Origin: JBCCGI01 sp039029355
GTDB lineage: Bacteria > Planctomycetota > UBA1135 > GCA-002686595
Length of the DNA stretch: 38,692 nucleotides
Direction of reading: 5' to 3'
Assembly (NCBI GenBank): GCA_039029355.1
Contig: JBCCGI010000077.1
Location: forward strand, 1 to 38,692
Under the pieces are notes generated by a model, which worked only from the letters and a program-made list of their open reading frames with translations, did not search any database and was not told where the DNA came from. Both the position numbers and the translations under genes were made by a program. Position 1 is the stretch's first letter. The number at the start of each line of letters is the position of its first letter. This document shows positions 31,089-38,514 of this stretch, piece by piece.

Positions 31089-32039
31089 ATGAAGGTCGTC
31101 CTCGACCCCGGGCACGGCGGCTCGATGCCCGCCGGCAAATCGTCCAACGACGGCGTCGCGGGCCCCGAAGGCACGCTCGAGCGCACCGTCAACCTCGCCA
31201 TCGCCCAGCGCGCGCGTGACGTGCTCGGCCCCTCGGCCGTGCTCACGCGCGGCGGCGGCGACAACCCCAGCCTGGCACAGCGGGCGGCGCGGGCCGCCGC
31301 CGAGGAGGCGCGCGCCTTCGTGTCGATCCACGCCAACGGCGGCGTGCAGGGCACGCGCGGGGCGGAGATCTGGCTCCACGACGCCGCCGGCGAGCCCTCG
31401 CGCGAGCTCGCGCGCTTCCTGCAGGGCGAGCTCGCCAAGCTGAAGACCCCCGTCCGCGGCATCCACCGCGGACCGCTCGCGGTGCTGGCGCCCGAGGCGC
31501 TCGGCGCCGTCCCCGGGTGCCTGGTCGAGGTCGACTACCTCACCGACCCCGGCGGCGAGGCGCGCCTCACCGACGAGGACCACCAGCGCGCGATCGGCGC
31601 CGCGATCGCCGAGGCGATCAACGGCTTCCTCCTGCACGCCGAAGGCGGCCCGCCGGCGGCCCACGCGCTGATCAAGCCGAGCCGCGAATCGAACACCCAC
31701 GTCGTCCCGAACCGCCTGCCGTCGAACCCGGACAACTACAGCTTCCTGCAGGGCGGCAGCTGGAACAGCGGCACCAGCCTCAGCCTCCAGGGCGGGCAGG
31801 CGATGTGGTTCAAGATCCGCAACGCCAACGTGCTGGGCACGACGATCGAGATCCGCGACGACCGCAATCAGATCGCGCGCTCGATCATCCTGCCCCAGCA
31901 GGAGGTCAACTTCGTCTTCACCACCTTCGGCGCCGAGCCGATGGGCTGGCGCTTCAACGTGCGCAGCGAGAGCAGCGCCTTCCTGGTGACCTGGGAGCTC
32001 AAGAGCACCTGGGTCCCCGGCGATCCGCCCAACGGCTAG
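31089..32039 (+). CDS. Leaderless N-acetylmuramoyl-L-alanine amidase with C-terminal beta domain
   Basis: 316 residues. AAGGAG lies upstream of ATG 31089 and no leader is present. Residues 2-190 form a complete Amidase_3 domain: zinc ligands His-9 (VVLDPGHGGS), Glu-31 (GTLERTVNLA) and His-81 (FVSIHANGG), and the catalytic Glu-147 (GCLVEVDYLTD). It should cut the bond between N-acetylmuramic acid and L-Ala in peptidoglycan. Residues 200-316 are a separate beta-sandwich-like domain (FLQGGSWNSGTSLSLQGGQA; WFKIRNANVLGTTIEIRDD) that may bind wall or a carrier. It is the only one of the three amidases in the island that keeps all canonical active-site residues. Without a leader it must reach peptidoglycan by a non-Sec route, by lysis, or act on imported material. 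Confidence 0.85.
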   Translation: MKVVLDPGHGGSMPAGKSSNDGVAGPEGTLERTVNLAIAQRARDVLGPSAVLTRGGGDNPSLAQRAARAAAEEARAFVSIHANGGVQGTRGAEIWLHDAAGEPSRELARFLQGELAKLKTPVRGIHRGPLAVLAPEALGAVPGCLVEVDYLTDPGGEARLTDEDHQRAIGAAIAEAINGFLLHAEGGPPAAHALIKPSRESNTHVVPNRLPSNPDNYSFLQGGSWNSGTSLSLQGGQAMWFKIRNANVLGTTIEIRDDRNQIARSIILPQQEVNFVFTTFGAEPMGWRFNVRSESSAFLVTWELKSTWVPGDPPNG

Positions 32040-32147
32040 ACGACGCCCTCCCAAGATCGCGAGCCAGCATCGTCCAGCTTGCTTCGTGGCCGCTCCTTGC
32101 GAGTACCGGTCGACCCAACGAGCCGGCCCTCTCGTGAGGAGATCGGG

Positions 32148-32699
32148 CTAGTCCCTCGGGAGCCACGCCACGGTCATGCCATCCACCCAGCCCTGCGCCG
32201 TCACGGGGTCGTCCCCCGTTGCAAACGAGTTCGCCCTCCACTCGTCAGACGGCGGCACCGGCTGGATTGCCCAGGACTCCTTGAACCGGAAGACGTAGTG
32301 CTGATTCTTGTTCATGTAGACGGGCTGCTTGTTGGCGTGTTCGCCAATGAAGTAGTAGTCGCCATCGTAGCCCGCAACCGGATGCCCGCTCACCCGGAAG
32401 GGCACCAAGGTCTTCCCGAACCTCTCGAACCGCTCATCGAGGAAGGAGACGTAGTACCCGACGCTCCGCCGCGTGAAGTCCTCCACTCTCTCGATATAGC
32501 TGGCACGAAAATCGTTGCACTTTTGCTTGTAGAGCTCCTCGGACACGGTGGCCAAGTCCAGATTCACCCCCAAGAGCACCCATCCGCTCTTGTCCGAAAG
32601 CCCGGGTTCCTTCTTCCTAAGCGCCTCCAGGGAGAAGTGCTCGCGCGCACGCTCGATCAGTGACGAGGTCGATCCCCGCGACGCCGCACATAACTTCAA
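32148..32699 (-). CDS. Orphan protein of unusual base composition, start uncertain
   Basis: Up to 183 residues from TTG 32699, with no SD; a stop codon lies four codons upstream in the same frame. The start is therefore doubtful and the gene may be 5'-truncated. Its codons are visibly richer in A and T than those of its neighbours (many AAA, AAC, TAC and TTC), as are the flanking bases at 32690-32730. The first 95 residues are helical and charged (LIERAREHFSLEALRKKEPG; YKQKCNDFRASYIERVEDF). The last 80 form a compact aromatic beta domain (PVAGYDGDYYFIGEHANKQP; VYMNKNQHYVFRFKESW; GWVDGMTVAW). No family was recognised. It lies antisense between an amidase and the end of the protease operon, so it could be an inserted gene, a relic or a protective partner. 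Confidence 0.5.
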   Translation of the reverse strand: MKLCAASRGSTSSLIERAREHFSLEALRKKEPGLSDKSGWVLLGVNLDLATVSEELYKQKCNDFRASYIERVEDFTRRSVGYYVSFLDERFERFGKTLVPFRVSGHPVAGYDGDYYFIGEHANKQPVYMNKNQHYVFRFKESWAIQPVPPSDEWRANSFATGDDPVTAQGWVDGMTVAWLPRD

Positions 32700-32840
32700 A
32701 TTATCAGACTAATTCTTAGCCGGGAATTTTCGAGGCCGTCCAGGATCCGGCTCGTTCGCGACTCACCATCGATCGGATCATGCTCGTAGCTTGTGCACAT
32801 AGCGCACGTACTCGTGCTTGGACGCGATCGAAGGCTCCCG

Positions 32841-32882
32841 AGAAAGAGGGGCCTGCCTCTAGCGCGGCGGCGGGCCCCTCTT
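32841..32882 (-). terminator. Terminator of the minus-strand protease/amidase operon
   Basis: AAGAGGGGCC (32844-32853) pairs perfectly with GGCCCCTCTT (32873-32882). On the minus strand the stem is followed by TTTCTC. It lies 14 bases after the stop of the trypsin-like gene, where the five-gene minus-strand operon ends. Confidence 0.7.
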
Positions 32883-32895
32883 CGCTTGCGGCGAC

Positions 32896-33882
32896 CTAGG
32901 GCGCCGGCGGCCACGCGCCCGCGGGCCGCGGGAAGCTCAGGTTGTTCACGAAGTCGATCTTCGCCGGCGTGAGCCGGCACGCGACCGTGCGGTTGCGCGG
33001 GATGCCGCGGATGCCGTGGTGGATGCCGTAGACCCGCAGCTCGCCGTGGTCGACACGGTACACCGGCGCGCCGCTCGTCCCGCCCTGGCTCTGGGCGGCG
33101 TACAGCATCGTCTCGCCGCCGTCGTCGAAGCCGCGGATGTGGCCCGCACCCAGGTGCTGCTGGTGCGGCTCGATCGGGACGCTCTGGCGCAGCTCCTCGA
33201 GCTCGGCGCCGCGCGCCGCCGCATATCCGCAGACCAGCACGCGCGTGTTGTGCGCCGTCATGTTGGTCATGTTCATCGGCCGCTCGGGCGGCGGCGTGGG
33301 CGCGTGCAGCACCGCTAGGTCGAAGTTCGACCTGCGTCCGCCGGCGACCCACTGCGGGTGCACGGCGAAGCTCCGCGTGTCGTTGAGGTCGAAGGCCGGG
33401 AAGGTGCTCATGTTGGGCGAGCGCCCAGGGTGAACGCGGATCGACGTGGCGTGGTAGGGCTGCCCGTTGAAGATGCCCTCGACGACGTGCGCCGCGGTCA
33501 GGATCTTGTCGCGCGTCACGTAGAAACCGGTGCCCGAGAAGCCGCCCAGGGCCGTCGTCACCTGCAGCTCGCAGATCGAGGAGTGCGGGAACTGAGTCAG
33601 CACCTCGTTGGGAACGCCGACGAGGAAGCGCTCCAGGTCGGCCAGCCACTCCTCCATCTGCTCCAGCGCGGGGCGGCTTGGGTCGTAGGGCGGCACGATG
33701 ATGCCGCGGCGGTCGGGTGCGCCGTAGCGGGCGGAGCGCTCGCGGAAGGGCCGGCGCGCGGGCGCGGTCACCGCCGGCGCGCCGTACTGCGGCGACGCCG
33801 TCGTCGGCGCGCCATAGCGCGGCGCGGCTGCGGCGGCGCCGTAGCTCTCGTGCGCGCCGTGCGGCTCGTTAAGGAAGCTCAT
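32896..33882 (-). CDS. Leaderless trypsin-like (S1/V8-type) serine protease
   Basis: 328 residues. The triad is visible: His-132 (LTAAHVVEG), Asp-188 (NFDLAVLHAP) and Ser-270 (QSQGGTSGAPVYRVDHG). The oxyanion motif GGTSGAP with GTGFYVTRDKILTAAH places it near V8/glutamyl-endopeptidase-like S1B enzymes; specificity cannot be read. There is no signal peptide. Residues 1-60 are a Pro/Ala-rich tail with repeated YGAP units at 23-26, 33-36 and 53-56 and YGA at 14-16, followed by a linker (PPYDPSRPALEQMEEWLADL). This tail could be a tether, propeptide or loading signal. The start overlaps the upstream amidase stop (ATGA, 33879-33882), with GAGGAG upstream. It is the last gene of its operon, before a hairpin terminator. 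Confidence 0.85.
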   Translation of the reverse strand: MSFLNEPHGAHESYGAAAAAPRYGAPTTASPQYGAPAVTAPARRPFRERSARYGAPDRRGIIVPPYDPSRPALEQMEEWLADLERFLVGVPNEVLTQFPHSSICELQVTTALGGFSGTGFYVTRDKILTAAHVVEGIFNGQPYHATSIRVHPGRSPNMSTFPAFDLNDTRSFAVHPQWVAGGRRSNFDLAVLHAPTPPPERPMNMTNMTAHNTRVLVCGYAAARGAELEELRQSVPIEPHQQHLGAGHIRGFDDGGETMLYAAQSQGGTSGAPVYRVDHGELRVYGIHHGIRGIPRNRTVACRLTPAKIDFVNNLSFPRPAGAWPPAP

Positions 33883-34469
33883 GCGGATCTCCTCGTTGCT
33901 GGGAGCCGCGCCAGGATGCCTCCTGCGATCGCGCGGCCGAGGTCGTCAAGGTGACGGGCGTCGCGCAGGCGCGCTTCGCCCTCGGGAAGGGTCAAGGCGT
34001 CGAGGTCCACCAGGCAGGCGGCGGTTTCCTCGACGTGGAGCGTTGGAGCGAGCACCGCGAGCTCGCCCGCGAAGACCGCGCCGGTGGTCGCGGTCGGCGC
34101 GCCCGGCACGGTCGCGAGCCGTGCCTGCACCTCGCGCGCGAGGGCGCGCGAGGCCTCGTCCGCCGCCGTGTGCACCCAGGTCTCGGGGCCGGGCGCGGGC
34201 CGTTCGCCGCCGGCGTGCAGCGACACGAACACGCGCGCCGCGCGCTCGCGCGCGCGGTCGGCGCGCTCGCGCAGGCTCGGGTTCTCGCCCGCGACGCGCG
34301 TCGGCAGCACGGTGTCGAGCGCGAGGTGTGCCGCGACGCGCTCGGCCACCTCGAGCACCACGTCGCGTTCGTGCACGCCCGACGGTCCTCGAACGCCGAT
34401 GCTCGATGCGCCCCGCGGCGCGTCGCCGTGGCCGGGATCGACCACCACCCAGGGACCGGCGGCGATCAT
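33879..34469 (-). CDS. Leaderless Amidase_3-type protein with altered catalytic residue
   Basis: 196 residues, essentially one Amidase_3 domain. Zinc ligands: His-14 (VVVDPGHGDAP), Glu-34 (GVHERDVVLEV) and His-85 (VFVSLHAGGE). The catalytic Glu position is Asp-155 (ACLVDLDALT), a conservative change that may lower or alter activity. ATG 34469 overlaps the upstream stop (ATGA at 34466-34469), and its own stop overlaps the trypsin start, so it is translationally coupled on both sides. A GTG at 34484 would be five codons longer but breaks this pattern. The segment GELAVLAPTLHVEETAACLV closely parallels the amidase-extensin protein (GELAVLSPERHFEGTAACLV), so the two are paralogues within the island. 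Confidence 0.8.
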   Translation of the reverse strand: MIAAGPWVVVDPGHGDAPRGASSIGVRGPSGVHERDVVLEVAERVAAHLALDTVLPTRVAGENPSLRERADRARERAARVFVSLHAGGERPAPGPETWVHTAADEASRALAREVQARLATVPGAPTATTGAVFAGELAVLAPTLHVEETAACLVDLDALTLPEGEARLRDARHLDDLGRAIAGGILARLPATRRSA

Positions 34470-35596
34470 CGTGCCGTGCTCCACTCCATGCGACGCGTGG
34501 TCGAGCGGGTGTACAACCGGCTCCCCCCGCCGCGCCGCGCGCCGGCGTGCAGCACCTGGGCGTGGATCCCCGCCAGGTCCTTGGCGGCCTGGAAGCGCTG
34601 GGCCAGCTCGCGGAACGAGACGTTGTAGCGCTCGCCCCGCCCGATCGGCCAGGGGTCGTTGATGCGCACGCGCGTACCCGCGGGCGAGCCGTCGCCGTGC
34701 ATGCCGGCGACGACGATCACGTGCAGGTCCGGATCGGCCTGGCCGACCCAGAGCGGGCCGTGAGCGGAGAGCAGCTCGCGGAGCGACGCGACGGTGTACG
34801 TGCGCGGCGGCTCGACGACCAGCCCCCAGGTGCGCGCGAGCTCGGCGACGTCGCGCGGCTCGAGGCCGACCTCGTGCGCGGCCGCGCCGCGGGGCGAGGA
34901 GGCTCCCCCGGGCGCGGGGAAGATCTCCTCGGTCTCGAGCGGCAGCTGGTCGCGCCAGCCGATCACCATCGCGGCCGCCGCGGCCCAGCAGTTCATCCCG
35001 GTGCGCTGCGGCACCAGCGGCACCTCATGCCACAGGTCGAAGTGCTCGCCGTCGGCGCGCACGCCCTCCCCGCCGGGGAGCCGGAAGCGCCGCTCGCGCG
35101 GCGGACCGTCGCCGGACGCGACCCGGAACGACTCCAGGGTGCGCGCCAGGGCCGCCGCCGTGCGCGCGCGGCGCCCGGGGGCCCCGAGCTCGCGCTCGTC
35201 CGACAGCCAAAGCTCCGCGCGGCACGCGGGTGTCTCGGGGCCGCCGGCGGGCGCCAGCAGCGGGTCGCTCGCCTCGCGCACGCGCCCCGCCGCGAGCTCG
35301 GTCTCGGTCGCCAGGGCGCCGCGGACCGCGCGCGCGAGGTCGCGCGACGCGCGACCAGCACCGGCCGCGACCGCGGTCTCGATGCGCGCGCCGAGCGGTC
35401 CGCTCCCGCGGCGCACCTCCAGCGCAACGACGAGCGCCGCCCGCTCGGGGGCGCGCACGCCGCCCTCCGAGGACAGCCGCGCCCGCTCGGCACCCGCGAG
35501 CAGCGCGAAGCGCGCCCGCCGCGCCAGGTCGCGCGCCAGCTCGTCGCCGACGGGGTGCGTCAGAAGCAGCACCTGTTGCTCGCCGCCGCGGCTCAA
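34466..35596 (-). CDS. Papain-like cysteine protease with degenerate amidase-like N-terminal half
   Basis: 376 residues from TTG 35596, whose last two bases begin the upstream stop (TTGA); nearby GTG codons at 35605 and 35608 are alternatives. Residues about 185-345 are a papain-like/C70 (AvrRpt2-like) domain: Cys-203 (VPLVPQRTGMNCWAAAAAMV), His-292 (DPDLHVIVVAGMHGDG) and Asn/Asp-313/314 (VRINDPWPIG). The N-terminal 150 residues align by eye with the neighbouring amidases (ALVVALEVRRGSGP against FVSLHADQGAPERAG; RASRDLARAVRGALA against GSHELARAIQRALA), but the HG metal motif and the second zinc His are lost. I infer a dead amidase module used for binding. There is no signal peptide. It is the third gene of the operon. 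Confidence 0.7.
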   Translation of the reverse strand: MSRGGEQQVLLLTHPVGDELARDLARRARFALLAGAERARLSSEGGVRAPERAALVVALEVRRGSGPLGARIETAVAAGAGRASRDLARAVRGALATETELAAGRVREASDPLLAPAGGPETPACRAELWLSDERELGAPGRRARTAAALARTLESFRVASGDGPPRERRFRLPGGEGVRADGEHFDLWHEVPLVPQRTGMNCWAAAAAMVIGWRDQLPLETEEIFPAPGGASSPRGAAAHEVGLEPRDVAELARTWGLVVEPPRTYTVASLRELLSAHGPLWVGQADPDLHVIVVAGMHGDGSPAGTRVRINDPWPIGRGERYNVSFRELAQRFQAAKDLAGIHAQVLHAGARRGGGSRLYTRSTTRRMEWSTAR

Positions 35597-38514
35597 GAGA
35601 ACCACCACACCCAGGGCTGGCGCGGGACGACCCGCGGGACGGTCACGGAACCGGACTCGCGCGCCTCGCCGGCGGCGTCGCGCACGCGCACCGTGAGCGC
35701 GCCCGCGAGCTCGTCGGAGGCCCTTAGGAAGCGCCGCTCCGCGGAGTCGGCGAGCGCTTCGCCGTCGAGCAGCCACTCATCGACCGTCCAGTCATCGGGC
35801 GCGTCGACGAAGTAGAGCCGCCTTCCGAGCGAGCGCAGCGCGAAGGGCCCCGGCGGGAGCGGCGCGTCGACCGGGGCCGAGGCGACGAGCTCGAAGCCGG
35901 CGCGCGCGACCAGCCGGACGCGCGCGAGCGCCGTCACGACGACGTCGTCGCCGCCCCCCGCCGGCCGCGTGAGGCGCTCCAGCGGCGAACGCACGGGCTG
36001 CGCGCGCCCGTCGTAGTCGGCCAGCGGCACCCAGCGCTCGGGCTGCCCCCCCGCGCTCACCTCGACCGCGACGCGCGGCACGCCGCCGTCGGTCGCGCCG
36101 GTCGACCAGGAGAGTCGATCGCCTTCGAAGCGCACGTCGTCGAGGCTCACTACCGCGTCGCCGCGCAGCCGCTCGGACCGGAAGAGACGCGTCCAGAAGG
36201 GCGGCGCGGGCGCTTCGATCGGCGCCGGCGCGGCGAGGGCGACCTCCACCGATGGGCGCGCGAGCGCCGCGACGGAGACGCCCGGCGGCGGCGTGGGGAG
36301 CGTCAACGCGGGCCGGCGCACGGGCGGCCGCACGCGCAGCGGCACGCCGGTGCGGTGCCACAGCTCGACGCGCGCGAGCTCGGCCGGGGCGGCGGGAAGC
36401 CCGTGCAGCCGCAGCGGCTCGCCGGCGCGTCCCATCCGCACCGGATGTACGAACAGCACCACGTCGCGCCGGTCGCGGCCGACCGCCATGATCTCGGCGT
36501 CGGGCAGCGGCCGCGCCGCGGCGCGCTCTTCGACGCGCAGCTCGCGCAGCACCGCGCGCCCGTCGCGCTCCAGGTCGGCGGAGATGCGCACGCGCCGCTC
36601 GGGGACGCGCGCGTCGCGCTCCGGCCGCGGGGCAAGCGCGGGGTCGCGCAGCAGCTGCGGCAGCGCCGCCGGGGTGGCTACGGCGACGCCCCGCGCGGCC
36701 TCGGCGTCGAGCAGCCGCGACCACGGCTCGCCCTCCTCGGGCTCCGGCACGAGCAGCACCCACAGCGCGTCCTCGGCTCCCGGCGTGCGCAACGCGAGGC
36801 GCGCCAGCCCGTCGAGCGCGCGCACGACGCGCGGGTCGTCTTCGCCGGACAGCGGCCCGACGAAGGCCGCCAGCGAATCGGGCAGGAACGGGAGCTCGGC
36901 CAGGGACGGCGCGGCGCCGCCGAGACTCTCGCGGAGCTGCGCGCCCAGCGTCCGCACGTCGGTCGCGCGTTGGAGCTCCTCCGGATCGCCGTCCGCCGGA
37001 AGCGACGCGAAGAAGCGCGGCCGGAGCACGATCGCGGGCGCGGCGTCACCCGCTTCGCCAGGCCCCTCCGCTTCGCCGGAGTCCGGCGCCCCCGGCCGCA
37101 CCGGGACATCGAGCACGCGCGGCTCCGAGCGCAGCTCGCGCGGCGCGACGTCGTCGTCCCCGATGCGCGCGATCGCGATCAGGCGAAGCCGCAGCGTCGC
37201 CGCCTGGTCTACGTCGGGAGCCACGAGGCGGAGCTGGCCGTCGGACGCGGGAACGGCGGGGGCCGCGTCGAGCCACTCGCCGCCCTCGTCGCGCTGCACC
37301 ATCAGCTCGTCCGCGCCGACGGCCTCCCAGACCACGTCGAAGCTCTGCTGCGCCGTCAGCTCGGCCGGGAGCGTGCCCGCGAAGTGCACCACGGGCCGGC
37401 CGCCGCGAAAGACGTTCGCCGCCGTCCGCGGCGGCACGGGCGGCTCGCTGAGCGAGGTGATGTGGTCGACCGGCACGCCGTCGGTGAGCGCCGGGTGCTG
37501 GAACGCGGCCCAGAACTCCCGCAGCGCCGCGCGGTCGTCGCCGGCGCGCTTGGCGAGCGCGTCGTCGAGCAGGCCGATCCAGCCGAGGCGGGCCTCGTCG
37601 GGAACGCGCACCAGCAGCTCGCCGACGGTCGGGCCGAGCTGGAGATCGGGCGGATCTTCGAGCGGCGCGACCACGGCGCGCGGCGCCAGGGTGGCGCCGT
37701 CGGTGAAGGCGAAGAGCACGCGCGGCACGCGCTCCAACGCGAAGTCGCCGCGCAGCGTCAGGAGCTCGCCCGGCAGGGCGCGCGCCGGCTCGACGCCGGT
37801 CAGGTGCGCGCCGCGCGGCGAGGCGTCCCACTGCACCGCGGGCACGGCGAGCTCGCCCTCGTCGGTCAACACCGAAGCGCGCGCCGCGGCGAGGATCTCC
37901 TTCAGCGACTGCCGGCGCGCGGCCTCCTGCGGGTGCACCAGGCTCCGCAGCGGCCCGGTCCAGAGCAGCCGCTCATCACCGTGCACGCCAAGGGCCGACA
38001 GGATGCTCACCAGCGTCGCGTCGTCGAGCGCCGTCAGGCGGCACAGCGCCTCGGCCGGACCGCAGGCGTTCGCGAGGGCGTGCACCGGCAGCGCGTACAC
38101 GTCGGGATCGGAGACGCCGCTCGCGATGCGGTAGGCGGCGAGGGCCAGCACGACCAGGCCGCCGGGGTCCAACAGGCAGGGCTTGTAGGGCGGCACGAAC
38201 GACGTGCCCGCGAAGACCGACTGGTTGGAGCCGGTCTGCATGCTCAGCTCGAAGGGGCTGGACACCGATGCGAGCAGTCGCAGCGCCTCGATCGCCACCC
38301 AGTCGTCGCCGAGCGCCGCGGGCGCGAGCGTCGCCATGTTGCGGAGCGCTACGACGGGGTAGAGCAGCGCGTGCGCCGCATCGCCCAGCTCGGGGTTCGC
38401 CTCAACCAACGCCTCGAGGCGCAGCTTCAGTGTGCGCAGGCGTTCCGGGTAGACGACGAGCAGCCCGGAGGCGCGTGAGTTCGGACGGGGAAGGTCGAGC
38501 TCGATGTCGCTCAT
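35593..38514 (-). CDS. Large leaderless multidomain protein of unknown function
   Basis: 973 residues, with ATG 38514 overlapping the upstream stop (ATGA). No signal peptide or membrane helix is present. Residues 1-210 are helical (MSDIELDLPRPNSRASGLLV, LRTLKLRLEALVEANPELGD). About 215-320 resembles an IPT/TIG-like sandwich (GVEPARALPGELLTLRGDF). About 370-470 looks Ig-like (FDVVWEAVGADELMVQRDEG). A middle region (about 490-690) mixes helices and strands (FFASLPADGDPEELQRATDV; VLLVPEPEEGEPW), and the C-terminal 270 residues are again beta-rich and end in PRQPWVWWFS. No catalytic motif was found. As the biggest member of a coupled operon with an amidase and two proteases, it could be a scaffold, carrier or assembly protein. 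That is inference from context only. Confidence 0.75.
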   Translation of the reverse strand: MSDIELDLPRPNSRASGLLVVYPERLRTLKLRLEALVEANPELGDAAHALLYPVVALRNMATLAPAALGDDWVAIEALRLLASVSSPFELSMQTGSNQSVFAGTSFVPPYKPCLLDPGGLVVLALAAYRIASGVSDPDVYALPVHALANACGPAEALCRLTALDDATLVSILSALGVHGDERLLWTGPLRSLVHPQEAARRQSLKEILAAARASVLTDEGELAVPAVQWDASPRGAHLTGVEPARALPGELLTLRGDFALERVPRVLFAFTDGATLAPRAVVAPLEDPPDLQLGPTVGELLVRVPDEARLGWIGLLDDALAKRAGDDRAALREFWAAFQHPALTDGVPVDHITSLSEPPVPPRTAANVFRGGRPVVHFAGTLPAELTAQQSFDVVWEAVGADELMVQRDEGGEWLDAAPAVPASDGQLRLVAPDVDQAATLRLRLIAIARIGDDDVAPRELRSEPRVLDVPVRPGAPDSGEAEGPGEAGDAAPAIVLRPRFFASLPADGDPEELQRATDVRTLGAQLRESLGGAAPSLAELPFLPDSLAAFVGPLSGEDDPRVVRALDGLARLALRTPGAEDALWVLLVPEPEEGEPWSRLLDAEAARGVAVATPAALPQLLRDPALAPRPERDARVPERRVRISADLERDGRAVLRELRVEERAAARPLPDAEIMAVGRDRRDVVLFVHPVRMGRAGEPLRLHGLPAAPAELARVELWHRTGVPLRVRPPVRRPALTLPTPPPGVSVAALARPSVEVALAAPAPIEAPAPPFWTRLFRSERLRGDAVVSLDDVRFEGDRLSWSTGATDGGVPRVAVEVSAGGQPERWVPLADYDGRAQPVRSPLERLTRPAGGGDDVVVTALARVRLVARAGFELVASAPVDAPLPPGPFALRSLGRRLYFVDAPDDWTVDEWLLDGEALADSAERRFLRASDELAGALTVRVRDAAGEARESGSVTVPRVVPRQPWVWWFS

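Noticed and set aside
32844..32882. Terminal inverted repeats of an inserted element
   Set aside because: The 10-base arms are only 19 bases apart and sit just after a stop codon; a terminator hairpin explains them, and no transposase is present.
36293..38478. Two long plus-strand frames opposite the 973-residue protein
   Set aside because: Both are low-complexity (Ser/Arg- or Arg/Val/His-rich) shadows, and the minus-strand frame is coupled to neighbours by ATGA overlaps.
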